Under the pieces are notes generated by a model. The model saw only the letters and a list, made by a program, of their open reading frames with translations. It made no database searches and was not told the DNA's origin. From Sphingobacterium lumbrici (lineage in GTDB: Bacteria > Bacteroidota > Bacteroidia > Sphingobacteriales > Sphingobacteriaceae), in the NCBI RefSeq assembly GCF_006476045.1, contig NZ_SRZY01000003.1, forward strand, positions 1-59,204: a DNA stretch of 59,204 nucleotides, given 5' to 3'. The translations under genes and the position numbers were made by a program. Numbering within the stretch: position 1 is the stretch's first letter; each line of letters opens with the position of its first letter. Positions 1 to 10,431 of this stretch are shown in pieces.

Positions 1-3000
1 CAACAACCTGAGACGCATAGTACGAACCATTTGTCAATGCCGTTTCCGGTGCCAGTGCCGTACCGCCTGCATCAGACGTGTACCACAATACAGTACCCGT
101 AGCTCCCGTAATATCCAGATCCGCAACAGTAGCCGCGTCAATCTCACAGAACGTCTGCGCTAACTCGTCCAGATCAGGGGCTAACACTTCGTTTACCGTG
201 ATGCTTACTGCCACACGAGGACTTTCACAACCTGTTAGTGTGCTGACCTGACTTACATAGACAGTCGTCGTACCCACTATATTACTATTCACTGTAGGAA
301 TCTCCGATAGTGGCGTAGTTGAAGTCGCATCAGCATAATAAACCAATGTATGATCTGCCAATACTTCCACATCGTAATAAACAGTCTCCTCTTCCGGAGT
401 CTGACAAACCCCTTGATCCTCTACTATCGGTGCAACCGGTGGTTCGTTCACATCGATTTCAATCGGTGTTCTTTCCCCCGTCTCACATGTACCGAAACGT
501 ACAGTTTGTACATATAACGTACGTACTCCCGGCATCAAGGTTGTTACATCAACCAGGTTACCATCTGTAGGTTCATCATAGATTAAGTATGTTGTACAAT
601 TGTCCGGAACCGGGATAACAATATCACCTCCAGGACAAATTTCAAATTTATTATCGCCATTATCACCTACTACAACAGCAGGAATCGTGCGTGTAATCTC
701 ATGCACCTGCAATTGATCCAGCACACCCCCTACACCACCGTATAGAATCTTCACACGATCAAACGGTGCGTTGGCGATGAATTTCACATCAGCTTGCTCG
801 TTTCCGGCAAGCAGCGAAATGTTCAACAGATTATCATCACTATGGATCGGCTCTCCTACCGCTGTATTGCCTAGGTAAGGTTGAATCGTAAAGGATTCTA
901 ACAAACCTACTGTCAATAGTGACGATGGTTTTCCAACTCTGATGGTCAACGTATCGCCAGCAAGTGCAGGTGTACTATACAATACTTCTAAGCGGGTATA
1001 CGCGTTAACACCAACCGCATTATTGAGCACTGCAAAAGTTCCATTATTACCGTCCACTGCATTCGCAGCATCGACAACATTGACTAAACCATTCAACGCA
1101 CCCACACCTCCGATTGGACGCTCGATACCACTTAATACATCTACTACTCCATTCGGTTCGTCACAATCTGGCGTACCTGGAGTATGGTAATATGCTTCGT
1201 ATAGATTTACAGACTGCGCTACAGTAGCTAAAGCAGATAAGTAAACTTTCACTCCGCTATAAGGTACTTGCTGTCCACTTGCATTTGTTGGAACGAAGGT
1301 GAAATCAAAAATATTCTCACCGGCAACGATGTTGACTAAGTCTCCATCTACCAGCTGCGATATACCGACAGTGTTTCCTGCAGCATCAATTGGCTCAACC
1401 CGGATACCGCCAGAAAGTTGGGCAGCAGTCAATGTTTTACCTAATTTCACGGTTACAGGCGTACCAGCCGCAATCGGGCTACCTGTCCATTTGAGATTCT
1501 GGTAAGTTTGGCCCAAAAGTCCAGCTACATTAGCCACCTCTGTCAGCGTACTGAATGTCGCTACATCTTGATCTGCTGCATGGCTTGGGTTAGTTACAGA
1601 ACCCAGGTTAACAAACAACAGCTTAGTTACATCATATTGTGACGCGTCATTTGCATATACTCTCGTGTACACCGGAGGACATTCATCCGGATTGAAGACA
1701 TGGATGGTTACGTTTGCCGCTGTTTGACAGCCCGAGAGTGTATTCGTCGCGATCAACGTATAAACATACATACCCGGAGAAGCAAATGGTCCGAAGGTTG
1801 TTCCATCAAAGTCGGCTCCTGATTGATCCTTCCATTGGTAAGTAACACCTACCTCAGTATTATATGTTGGTACATCGACACTTTCATTAATCTCTATAGC
1901 ATAAGAAGATGCTTCATTAAACACAATTACCGGAGCCGGATTAAGGGTAACGGTTACCGATACACGATCCGCGATCGCGCTTTCACAAACACCGTCGCCC
2001 GATACGCCAACATAGTATGTTACCGTCTCATTTGGCACCAGGTTCAAGCTAGGTCCGGTAAATTCCGGTGTTGTTGCAGAAGGACTGTTATACCAATAGA
2101 ATATTGGATTCGTCAGTGCAGAGCTTGCTGTTAACGTTACCGCTGATCCCTCACATACCGGGTCATTCCCCGTCACCATCACATCTCCATCCGTTGCTCT
2201 AGGTGTAACACCAATCGTTACCGGTGCAGAAGCCGCACTTTCACAATCGAACTCATTAACTGCTATCACTGTATATTGTCCGGCATCCGAAAGAGCAGCA
2301 GGATCTATTATCAATATGTTTGAGTTTTCTGCTAATAACGTAGCATCTCTGTACCATCTGTAGCTATCCGCACCCGCTGTAGCCGTCAATGTTATCGTTT
2401 CACCTTCACATACTGTCGCATTATCTGCCGTTATCGTTGGCGTACCTGGCAAGGCATGTACGGTCACGATTACGGAGCCAGGCGGATTATCAAAACAGAA
2501 GCCTGCTCCTGCAATGATTGCATAATAGGTTATGGCACCTGTTTGTGTCGGTGTTACCTCGATAGAAGCACCTTCACCCAAATAGCCACTTAGCGCATTA
2601 TCATTAAATCCACTATACCACTTAATGAAAGTTGGGTCTATACCCGCTGCTGCACCCAGAAGGTCAGCATTTAACGTAACAGATCCACCAATACATACCT
2701 GTGCGACGGAAGTTGTCAGGTCTAAGTTTGCTAACCCAAGTTCTATACAATCAGTCGGCATGCTATGTGTTGCCGTCTCGCTTACTTCAGCATTGCTGGC
2801 AGTTACGCTATTGTCGATAGACGGAACGACACCTGTATCAAGTGGATCATCTACCGTTACTGTAAAGGTAAATGTTTGTGTCTCACCCACAGCCAATGTC
2901 AGAATGGTTAATTCTAAATTGGCACCACCTAAGGTAAAGTCACCTTCATCATTCAGCGTTGTATTTTCCGGAATAGGGCTAACAAGCTCAACGTTTGTTA

Positions 3001-6000
3001 AATCTTTATTTCCTGTATTTGTAATGGTAACTGTATAGGTTATTACATTACCTGCTTGCGCTTGTCCGGTATTTCCACCATTACTTACGCCATCCAGGCT
3101 CAAGTCGATGGTATAAATAGCCTCTACCGGAATTTCGGTAGGGTCGCCCGGAGTTGCACCCGGATCAGGTCCGGCCGGAGGATCCGTAGGATCAGCAGGA
3201 GGCACCGTAGGTGTACCCGGATCAGACGGATCATTTTTAACGACCGCCACGTTGCTAATCACATCGATATCGGTCAAATCCGCATTCACGTTTACAATGA
3301 AACTTACGGATGTAGTCTGTCCAAAGGCTACATTGATGCCTGTAAACTCGACTGTATTACCATTCAACGTACCACCTGAAACATAAGTAGTCCCTTCAGG
3401 AAGAGCATCGGAAACCGATAGACCCGTTAAATCCTGATTACTTTCATTCTTAATATAAATCGTGTACGTTACCTCTTCACCGCCACTTACCGTAGTGGTA
3501 GACGTACCGTTTGCGATACTGTATCCTTTCCAGGCGACGACATCATCTGTCGGGTCGACCGGAATCAATGTCGGATCCCCCGGATTACTTCCCGGTGCAG
3601 GACCAGCCATTGGATCCGTTGGGTCCGCAGGAGCAGTAGACGTAGGTATTCCGGCAGCTGTCACTACCGCTACGTTACTGATTTGGGTCACATCCGTCAA
3701 ATTATCCTGAACCAGGACATCGAAACTTCTCGTCACCGTATCCCCTACCGGAATACTTATTCCATCAAAATCAACAGATGCACCGTTTAATGTACCACCG
3801 GATACATGCGTTGTTGCGACAGGTAAGGCATCCGAAATCGACACCCCTGTTAATGCCTGATTACCCGTATTCGCAATATATATTGTGTACGTTACCGTCT
3901 CACCACCACTAACCGAAGTGGCGCTGGTACCGTTAGCAATACTAAAACCTTTCCAGGTCGACACCGAAGAAATCGGATCTACCGGAATATCTGTTGTAGT
4001 CCCCGGAGGAACATTCTCGTCCGGACCCGCTGTAGGATCAGCCGGATCAGCCGGAGGAACCGTACCCTTACCCGGATCATTTTCATTTTCTTTTACAAAC
4101 GCTACGTTACTGATAACTGTTGCCCCTGTTAAGTCGGCATTGACGGTAACTTTAAAGGATACTCTTGCTGTGTCACCCACTGCAATTGTTACATTCTCAA
4201 AAACTACACTGTCTGCGACTAACACACCACCTGAACCCGCAACATACGTTGTATATTCCGGAATGGTATCTACCACACGGTAGTTTGTTAATGCTACAGC
4301 ACCTGTATTCGCGATATGGATGGTGTATTCAATTTCCTCACCACCTTTTACATTCGCTACTGCTGTTCCGCTGCTTGTTTCCTGGTACGACTTCCAGGTC
4401 TTAAACATTGGTGTATTACAATCTTTCTCAACATTGAATACACGAAGCTCCGGCAATGCGCCTACACCCGCTACACCTTGCAAACCAACACTTATCCGGT
4501 CATATTCCACGCCCGGTGCATAAGGAATTACACCTACCGCGCCGTTATTAAGAACACCCAATACATTCAGACCGTTAATCAATTCGCTTTCCACATCCAA
4601 CGTATCCACCGGAATACTACCGTTATACGCGATGATTTCCAAGCCACCGATCAGGTTCAGATCCAATGCACCAGAACCATACTGCAAGGTCAAGTTCACG
4701 ATTTCACTTGGCAACGCGCTCTTACGGAAATCAAAATATTGTCTAACCGATTGTCCTACAGCCAGGTTCCCTAAGCTGATTTCAGAATAATCTGTTGTAT
4801 TATCATTAATGGCATGATCCGCGTTATTTACACCTGCCCCCGAGCTCGCTAGTCCGGCCGCATTAAGATTTAAGCCACTTGCATCGTATGAGGTCGTAAA
4901 TACCGGTTGACAATCCGTTAGCGGGTTGTCCACACATGCACCATATACATTCATAGAATTTCCCTGGTCGGTCAACGCTAACGCCGTATTTGTGCCATCT
5001 GTAATCCGAATCGCATCAAATTCCGCACCCGGTGTTATCGCGATATAGTACCGGCCAAATTTATCCTGCACGACACGGATACGATCGTTGTTGCCGCCAA
5101 AATTATCATTACTACCTCCCTCTAATACAACTGTATTTCCATTTTTGGCCTGAATGGTAAAATAATGATTTCCTAACAGCAGACCATCTACCAGATCAGC
5201 CACGGCACCACCAAGACTTCCGCCCACTAATTTATTCAATAAAGTAGGTTCAAAGTCAATACGTACATAAGCCGTTTTGTTCGCTTCTACCGGTGTACCA
5301 AATCCCAATTCTACAAATCCGGTATAATTATTCGGTTGCCCACCTAATAATTGTCCCAGTAAAGAATTAGCACCCGAATTCAAGGTCGCGTACGAGTCAA
5401 AATCATCATCAAAAAGATTAGCCAGATTATCCGCGTTAGAAGAAGCCCTGATTTCTGTTACACAAACCGGATTCTCGAATGGCGATGGTGTTGTCGTTGT
5501 TGGACAACCTGCACCGATTCGTTTTACTTCATATAAACGGATAGAAGGCGTCAATGCAACATTAAGCAAAGATCCCGCTACCACATCTACTCGATCATAT
5601 GGTGTATTTGTCTGGAATGTCAAGGTCTGTACCCCACCAGAACTGAACAGATCCAATAAGTTTAGGTTATTAATCAGTCCGTCTTGCAAGGTAAATGTTT
5701 CCCCAATTGCACTACCATTGTATGTTACAATGCTATAGCTACCTAATAAATCTACCGTAGCCAAACTCGACGGATCAAGCTGCAAACGTACCTGCATCGT
5801 ATCACCCGCTGTAGACAGCTGATTAAAATAGATCCGTTGCGACACTTGTGCCGCTATCGCCACCGTACCTGTACTAATTTCAGAATAATCAGAAGAGTTG
5901 ACAGATATGGCATGATCCGGATTGGTTACACCCGCACCTTCCAATGAAGCCAAGTTCGTACCTGACACAGTGAAAGACGTAAACTGACCCGGCAGACAGT

Positions 6001-8851
6001 TGTTTGTACCCATTTCCATACAAGCTTCAAAGATCCTCATCGAAGCCACATCCTGCGTCAAACCTACCAAGGCAGGGAAATGTTCTGTAATACGGATATT
6101 TTGGTAATCCGCATTAGGTGTAACCGCGATATAATACCGGCCTATATTATCCTGTACGATTCGCAGGTCGCCACCCGTTACATCATCAAAGGCTTCCTGG
6201 CTGGATCCCGTTAATACGGTGGTTCCACCCGTTTGCGCAGTCTTAGCCTCTACCGAAAAGTAATGATCGCCCAGTGCTAATCCTCCGACCGTATTCCCCA
6301 ATGTACCCAATGTACCGCTCAACAGGCGAAGCAACAGATTGTCCTCCATGTCAATACGGATATATGTTGTTTTATTTGCAGGAATAATGGTTGGGAACTC
6401 ATATTCCAGGAACCCGTTGTATGCCCCCATGCCCAATAGTGTACCACTACTTGCCGTTAATGTGGCATAAGATTCGTTGTTACCATCTGCGGCGAGATAT
6501 GCGTAATCGGCATTTTCCCATGCTACGACCGTTGCATCACACGATGGATCCTCAAAAGGTGTCGCTGTAGGCGATGGCAATACAAAATCCGGATCTTCAC
6601 ATCCAGAACCTGCAGGACCAAACCGTTTTACATCGTAAACCTCCACTGCCGATTCGAAAGCACTCGCTCCCACTAAACCGTTTACACGGATTTCGATATG
6701 ATCGAATACCTTACCCGGCGCAAACGTCAATGTACCCGGTTCTCCTCCACCCAGCAGGCCAAGAACATCTGTACCGTTCAATAAGCCTCCGCCTAAGGAT
6801 CTGCGATACACCTCTGTCGTACCGTTGTACGCTATTATCTCGTAAGTACCCAACAGGTCTACGTCTAATGTTTCCGTAGTGGCAATCGCTAATTTTATCT
6901 TAAATACCGATTGGGCATCACTTAAGGAATTAAAGTAGATATGCTGCGACATCGATCCGGCAACACTCAGGAGACCAAGATTGATCTGCGAGAAGGTATC
7001 CGCGTCATCATCAATCGCCCGTTCGGGGTTTTCAATTCCTGTAGGACTAAGTACATTTTGTAAAACGCCTAATGTAATACCGCTTCCATCATAAGAAGTA
7101 GCGAATGCTTCATCACAGATATCATCACTTGCATCATAACATACGCTGTAGACATTCAGGTATTTGTCTGACGAAAGGAGGCCAACAGTAGCGTCTGTAC
7201 GATCTGTTAACCGGATATTGGTAAACGGCTGATCGGCCTTAACAGCGATATAATATCTACCCGCTTTGTCCTGTACAATGCGAACCTGACCATTTGACGC
7301 AGCAAACAGATCCGCACTGGAGGTATTGAGTGTTTCCGAAGCACCATCTTTCAATTGCACTTCGAAATAATGATCTCCTAATACTAATCCATTTAACAGA
7401 CCTCTCACGACATCACCAAGACTACCCGCTACTAATGCTTTCAGTATATCTTCGTCGTAATCGATACGGATATAGGTTGTTTTACCGGCAGGTACCTGAT
7501 CAGGAAAATCAACTTCCAGATGACCGGACAAACTTCCCAAACCAATAAGGATCCCTGCATCAGAGCGTATCGTTGCATAACTGTCAAAATTATCATCGAC
7601 CGCGAACTGCGGATCATCCGCATTTAAAGAAGAAACGATCGTTGCATTCGCGCACATTGGAACGAAAAGCGGATTCAACGCAGGAGGCGGCTCCGGACAA
7701 GACGCGCTTGAACGGGTTACGCCATAGATACGCAAATCTGCTTCTACGCTAACCCCCAATGTATTTTGTAATCCGATTTCAACCCGATCAAACGGATCGG
7801 CTACATCTAGCGGAATCGTTACGATCCCTCCTGAATTTAACGCGTTCAACACATTCAGCCCATTCACCAATCCACCTTGAAGCTCCTCGTCTAACACCAG
7901 AGTAGTTCCGTTGTAAGCCCGGATATAATAGCCTCCTAATACACTTACATCGGCTACGGCCGAGCTTAATTGCAACCGTACCTTCAGTACCGAATTTGCT
8001 TCTGATGAAGCCGGGAAATAAAAACTTTGTGAGAATGATCCGACTACCGATAACAAGCTAGATTTTAAAACTGAATAATTTGATGTATTGTTGTCAATTG
8101 CGTAAGAAGGGTTTTCCACAACACGGTTGCTCGCCCCTAATAAACTTCCCAGGTTCAAACCTACACCGCTTGCTTCTCCATCACCAGCAAATGCAACTGG
8201 CGCACAATCCGGAATATTGGATAACGCGTAAGCATAATGAATATTTATTGTTCTAGAAGCTAGAAGATTTACATCAGCAGCAAAGGTCAATCTAATCCTA
8301 ACGGAATTAAAAGCCTCGACATTACCGGGTGATTGAACAGCTATATACGTAACTCCATCACTATCTGTAACGAACTTAACATTGGCACTACTCCCTAAAG
8401 CCGTTCCGTCGCCGCCTGCATTTGCATTTTTATACAGTGTGGCCTGTATAAAATTAGAAGGAGCTCCAAGTAAAGAGCCCAATCCCAATGTTAAACCAGT
8501 CTGATTAATTCCCGAATACCGAATATAAACCCAGTCATTCGGTTGCAAATTATTCTCAAACTTCAACTGCAACCAGCCATCTCCTGACCCCAATAGTCCA
8601 CCCACAACTCTTGTAGAAGTCATTGTAGCAAAGCTAGCCTCTGAACTATTTGCAGCGCTTCCTGGATTCGCAACCCCTGAACTACCAGAACCAAGCCCAA
8701 CAGCTATAGCTCCACTACTTGGAGTAACGGTAGCATACTCTTTTGTCTGTCCGTAACTTGTGATCCCCAAAATCAGCAAGATAAACATTAGAACGTACTT
8801 AACCGGGGACAGCGTCCCCGGTGTAAGGTCCACAGTGTTGATGTTTTTCAT
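1..8851 (-). CDS. Giant secreted multidomain adhesin-like protein, 3' end outside window
   Basis: The minus-strand frame is open from an ATG at 8851 to the window edge, giving at least 2,950 codons with no stop. A signal peptide lies near residues 17-36 (hydrophobic core YVLMFILLILG, then SYGQ). Residues ~50-1475 hold four tandem pairs of two module types. One type carries LRIVQDNIGRYYIAV-like and NKTTYIRID-like motifs. The other carries a NPDHAI..TDYSEI-like motif and a LIG.YEIIAYNG-like strand. Residues ~1480-2040 are four DUF11/TIGR01451-type repeats (TYTIYIANTGN, ISNVAVV) joined by Asp/Pro-rich linkers. Ig-like, Cys-containing repeats follow to ~2390, then another lectin-like module and further Ig-like domains. 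The architecture fits a Bacteroidota surface adhesin. The C-terminal sorting domain is not visible, so type IX export is inferred from the neighbour at 9445-10401. Ligand unknown. Confidence 0.9.
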   Translation of the reverse strand, partial: MKNINTVDLTPGTLSPVKYVLMFILLILGITSYGQTKEYATVTPSSGAIAVGLGSGSSGVANPGSAANSSEASFATMTSTRVVGGLLGSGDGWLQLKFENNLQPNDWVYIRYSGINQTGLTLGLGSLLGAPSNFIQATLYKNANAGGDGTALGSSANVKFVTDSDGVTYIAVQSPGNVEAFNSVRIRLTFAADVNLLASRTINIHYAYALSNIPDCAPVAFAGDGEASGVGLNLGSLLGASNRVVENPSYAIDNNTSNYSVLKSSLLSVVGSFSQSFYFPASSEANSVLKVRLQLSSAVADVSVLGGYYIRAYNGTTLVLDEELQGGLVNGLNVLNALNSGGIVTIPLDVADPFDRVEIGLQNTLGVSVEADLRIYGVTRSSASCPEPPPALNPLFVPMCANATIVSSLNADDPQFAVDDNFDSYATIRSDAGILIGLGSLSGHLEVDFPDQVPAGKTTYIRIDYDEDILKALVAGSLGDVVRGLLNGLVLGDHYFEVQLKDGASETLNTSSADLFAASNGQVRIVQDKAGRYYIAVKADQPFTNIRLTDRTDATVGLLSSDKYLNVYSVCYDASDDICDEAFATSYDGSGITLGVLQNVLSPTGIENPERAIDDDADTFSQINLGLLSVAGSMSQHIYFNSLSDAQSVFKIKLAIATTETLDVDLLGTYEIIAYNGTTEVYRRSLGGGLLNGTDVLGLLGGGEPGTLTFAPGKVFDHIEIRVNGLVGASAFESAVEVYDVKRFGPAGSGCEDPDFVLPSPTATPFEDPSCDATVVAWENADYAYLAADGNNESYATLTASSGTLLGMGAYNGFLEYEFPTIIPANKTTYIRIDMEDNLLLRLLSGTLGTLGNTVGGLALGDHYFSVEAKTAQTGGTTVLTGSSQEAFDDVTGGDLRIVQDNIGRYYIAVTPNADYQNIRITEHFPALVGLTQDVASMRIFEACMEMGTNNCLPGQFTSFTVSGTNLASLEGAGVTNPDHAISVNSSDYSEISTGTVAIAAQVSQRIYFNQLSTAGDTMQVRLQLDPSSLATVDLLGSYSIVTYNGSAIGETFTLQDGLINNLNLLDLFSSGGVQTLTFQTNTPYDRVDVVAGSLLNVALTPSIRLYEVKRIGAGCPTTTTPSPFENPVCVTEIRASSNADNLANLFDDDFDSYATLNSGANSLLGQLLGGQPNNYTGFVELGFGTPVEANKTAYVRIDFEPTLLNKLVGGSLGGAVADLVDGLLLGNHYFTIQAKNGNTVVLEGGSNDNFGGNNDRIRVVQDKFGRYYIAITPGAEFDAIRITDGTNTALALTDQGNSMNVYGACVDNPLTDCQPVFTTSYDASGLNLNAAGLASSGAGVNNADHAINDNTTDYSEISLGNLAVGQSVRQYFDFRKSALPSEIVNLTLQYGSGALDLNLIGGLEIIAYNGSIPVDTLDVESELINGLNVLGVLNNGAVGVIPYAPGVEYDRISVGLQGVAGVGALPELRVFNVEKDCNTPMFKTWKSYQETSSGTAVANVKGGEEIEYTIHIANTGAVALTNYRVVDTIPEYTTYVAGSGGVLVADSVVFENVTIAVGDTARVSFKVTVNADLTGATVISNVAFVKENENDPGKGTVPPADPADPTAGPDENVPPGTTTDIPVDPISSVSTWKGFSIANGTSATSVSGGETVTYTIYIANTGNQALTGVSISDALPVATTHVSGGTLNGASVDFDGISIPVGDTVTRSFDVLVQDNLTDVTQISNVAVVTAAGIPTSTAPADPTDPMAGPAPGSNPGDPTLIPVDPTDDVVAWKGYSIANGTSTTTVSGGEEVTYTIYIKNESNQDLTGLSVSDALPEGTTYVSGGTLNGNTVEFTGINVAFGQTTSVSFIVNVNADLTDIDVISNVAVVKNDPSDPGTPTVPPADPTDPPAGPDPGATPGDPTEIPVEAIYTIDLSLDGVSNGGNTGQAQAGNVITYTVTITNTGNKDLTNVELVSPIPENTTLNDEGDFTLGGANLELTILTLAVGETQTFTFTVTVDDPLDTGVVPSIDNSVTASNAEVSETATHSMPTDCIELGLANLDLTTSVAQVCIGGSVTLNADLLGAAAGIDPTFIKWYSGFNDNALSGYLGEGASIEVTPTQTGAITYYAIIAGAGFCFDNPPGSVIVTVHALPGTPTITADNATVCEGETITLTATAGADSYRWYRDATLLAENSNILIIDPAALSDAGQYTVIAVNEFDCESAASAPVTIGVTPRATDGDVMVTGNDPVCEGSAVTLTASSALTNPIFYWYNSPSATTPEFTGPSLNLVPNETVTYYVGVSGDGVCESAIADRVSVTVTLNPAPVIVFNEASSYAIEINESVDVPTYNTEVGVTYQWKDQSGADFDGTTFGPFASPGMYVYTLIATNTLSGCQTAANVTIHVFNPDECPPVYTRVYANDASQYDVTKLLFVNLGSVTNPSHAADQDVATFSTLTEVANVAGLLGQTYQNLKWTGSPIAAGTPVTVKLGKTLTAAQLSGGIRVEPIDAAGNTVGISQLVDGDLVNIVAGENIFDFTFVPTNASGQQVPYSGVKVYLSALATVAQSVNLYEAYYHTPGTPDCDEPNGVVDVLSGIERPIGGVGALNGLVNVVDAANAVDGNNGTFAVLNNAVGVNAYTRLEVLYSTPALAGDTLTIRVGKPSSLLTVGLLESFTIQPYLGNTAVGEPIHSDDNLLNISLLAGNEQADVKFIANAPFDRVKILYGGVGGVLDQLQVHEITRTIPAVVVGDNGDNKFEICPGGDIVIPVPDNCTTYLIYDEPTDGNLVDVTTLMPGVRTLYVQTVRFGTCETGERTPIEIDVNEPPVAPIVEDQGVCQTPEEETVYYDVEVLADHTLVYYADATSTTPLSEIPTVNSNIVGTTTVYVSQVSTLTGCESPRVAVSITVNEVLAPDLDELAQTFCEIDAATVADLDITGATGTVLWYTSDAGGTALAPETALTNGSYYASQVV
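2740..4430 (-). repeat. Four tandem DUF11-type repeat units inside the adhesin gene
   Basis: The giant gene encodes four consecutive units of about 135 residues. The first three each open with a TWKSY/TWKGF/AWKGY motif and continue through a GGE.V.YTI.IANTG strand to ISNVA.V. They are joined by acidic, proline-rich linkers (for example PPADPTDP). The fourth is more divergent. Family knowledge: DUF11/TIGR01451 repeats act as stalk-like spacers in surface proteins. The DNA of units 1-3 is similar enough that recombination could change copy number. Confidence 0.75.
4430..8700 (-). repeat. Four alternating two-module repeats (~350 residues per pair) in the adhesin N-terminal half
   Basis: Reading the minus-strand translation, two module types alternate four times. 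Approximate pair boundaries in DNA are 8700-7690, 7680-6590, 6580-5500 and 5490-4430. Landmarks such as VQDxxGRYYIAV, ALGDHYF, and DYSEIS or TFSQIN recur once per pair. I do not recognise a named family. The all-beta look and the surface context suggest ligand-binding or discoidin-like folds, but that is inference. Confidence 0.65.
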
Positions 8852-9444
8852 AGATAGTGATTAGTATAAATTTTAATATCAGATACCAAAAGCCATGGAC
8901 ACTGAGATTAATAATATGTTTTTCATAACTCGAAGTCAAGATAAAATCTCTTGACCCATTGCAAATCTAACGAAGAAATAGTGTAATAAAAAAAATTTTT
9001 TATAAAAATTAATACAAATATAATATTGGAAATTTTAGAAACCTGAAAAACAAATAATATCATCATTAATTAAATTTAATTAATATTTAACACCATTTAA
9101 CACTTTAAATATCATTTAAAGAAAAACAATCGAATGTTTACCGTTATTTAATAAAAATTAAAGTTAACCTATTTCAGAAAAATGTAAGAAATGTCATTTT
9201 TATGCGTACTTAATCGAAATTTTTATCCTATATAGAAAAACAGAGGTATATAGAGTAAATTTAAAGCTACAATAAAACCAATGTTTCAACGTTAAGTTTC
9301 TCGCCTGCGGCTCAAAAAAAAGCGCACAAAAATGAAGTTTTGCCAACTTCGTCGCCAGAACAGGAATAACAATACCAGATAACAGATGAGATTCAAGCAA
9401 CTAACAAAACACCAAAGCCCCGTACAGCACGGATCTTTTTGCGC
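8852..9444. other. AT-rich 593-bp intergenic region upstream of the giant adhesin gene
   Basis: The gap is strongly AT-rich, with runs of A and T around 8985-9190. No credible gene was found. A 66-codon minus-strand frame at 9200-9400 has no family signature and no convincing start context. Two minus-strand TAnnTTTG sequences lie upstream of the adhesin start (8962-8969 and 9015-9022), so the adhesin probably has its own promoter and a leader of roughly 100-160 nt. Confidence 0.5.
8962..8969 (-). promoter_or_regulatory. Candidate -7 element (TAGATTTG) for the adhesin gene
   Basis: On the minus strand this reads TAGATTTG, matching the Bacteroidota -7 consensus TAnnTTTG, about 110 nt upstream of the start. 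No TTTG lies at the preferred 19-nt spacing. A second match (TATATTTG, 9015-9022) is equally possible. Confidence 0.3.
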
Positions 9445-10401
9445 TTAGTCGCGATGGTAAAAAGTACGCATAATCATTACGTACCCCTTGGTTGTATATT
9501 TCCCTTTGGTTTTATCGTCTAACTCCAGGTAATAAAAATAGGTCCCGTCAACCAGTCCTTCGCCACCCCAGTTATTTTCATAATTTTGGGAATGATAGAC
9601 TTCATGACCATGCCGATTAAATACCCGCAATTGCTTGGTCTCAAAAGACTCTATCCCCTTGATCTCAAAATAATCGTTAAAGCCATCGTTATTCGGTGTG
9701 AATACATTAGGAATGTAGAATAAAACGACATCCACTTCGGCGGTAGACTTATCTTTGGCTATCGCTACATTAGACTGCTCGCTCACCACCGTTGCCAGGG
9801 TAATTGCCATTCCGGGTATGGCACCTCGCAGTTCAACCCATAATGACAGGGCTTCTTTTGCTTCCATATTTGGCACTTTCCATATAATCTGTCGGCTCGC
9901 AGCATTATATGTAACGGTACCCACATATCCATCCAACACCCCTTCATACTCGACTTCACGAGGGACATCGAACGTCACAATTAAATCGGCAACTGCATCA
10001 GTACCCTGGTTAATCAGCATCAGCTGATGGTTCATGGTATTATTTACCAATACATACTTTGCAGAAGGCAGGTTTCGGATTTCTACATCTACGGTGATAT
10101 CTTCGCCAAGCGGATCTACAATAATCTCTACCGGGTCCGAAAGATCGGAATTACAGCCCTCACCTAGCGCCATTACGGTATATATGCCCGCTTCGGTCAC
10201 TACGATCCGCTGATCGTGCGAACCATTTATCGATTCACCATCTTTAAACCAGATATAAGACAAGGCATGCTCGGCATCAGCCCGCAGCGTTACCTCCTTA
10301 CCGCTAACAATACGCAAGGTTTGCTGCTGCGCTTCTGCCTGCGGTAAAGCAAGCAGAAACACAACAAGCGACATAAGGATATAGCGAAGCAAACCTTGCA
10401 T
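9445..10401 (-). CDS. Secreted Ig-like protein with gliding-motility-type (CHU_C, T9SS type B) C-terminal domain
   Basis: This 318-residue protein starts with a signal peptide (LLRYILMSLVVFLLALPQAEAQ). Residues ~26-90 form an Ig-like domain with SYIWFKDG and YTVMALGEGC. Residues ~100-220 form a DUF11-like beta domain. The C-terminal ~85 residues carry the hallmarks of the gliding motility-associated domain: YIPNVFTPNNDGFNDYFEI, LRVFNRHGHEVY, W.G.....GTYFYYLEL, KGYVMIMR. Family knowledge: this domain (TIGR04131/CHU_C) directs secretion through the type IX system and surface attachment. It lies 30 bp after the preceding gene and so is probably co-transcribed with it. It may anchor or assist the giant adhesin downstream, which is inference. 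Confidence 0.85.
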   Translation of the reverse strand: MQGLLRYILMSLVVFLLALPQAEAQQQTLRIVSGKEVTLRADAEHALSYIWFKDGESINGSHDQRIVVTEAGIYTVMALGEGCNSDLSDPVEIIVDPLGEDITVDVEIRNLPSAKYVLVNNTMNHQLMLINQGTDAVADLIVTFDVPREVEYEGVLDGYVGTVTYNAASRQIIWKVPNMEAKEALSLWVELRGAIPGMAITLATVVSEQSNVAIAKDKSTAEVDVVLFYIPNVFTPNNDGFNDYFEIKGIESFETKQLRVFNRHGHEVYHSQNYENNWGGEGLVDGTYFYYLELDDKTKGKYTTKGYVMIMRTFYHRD

Positions 10402-10431
10402 GATATTGTTATCGATATGAAAATTCAGCTA

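Noticed and set aside
319..6879. Plus-strand frames of 60-152 codons across the first 7 kb
   Set aside because: They lie opposite a continuous minus-strand frame with signal peptide and clear repeat domains; their translations show no family features.
9200..9400. 66-codon minus-strand frame in the gap before the adhesin
   Set aside because: No signature, poor start context and AT-rich composition; most likely chance.
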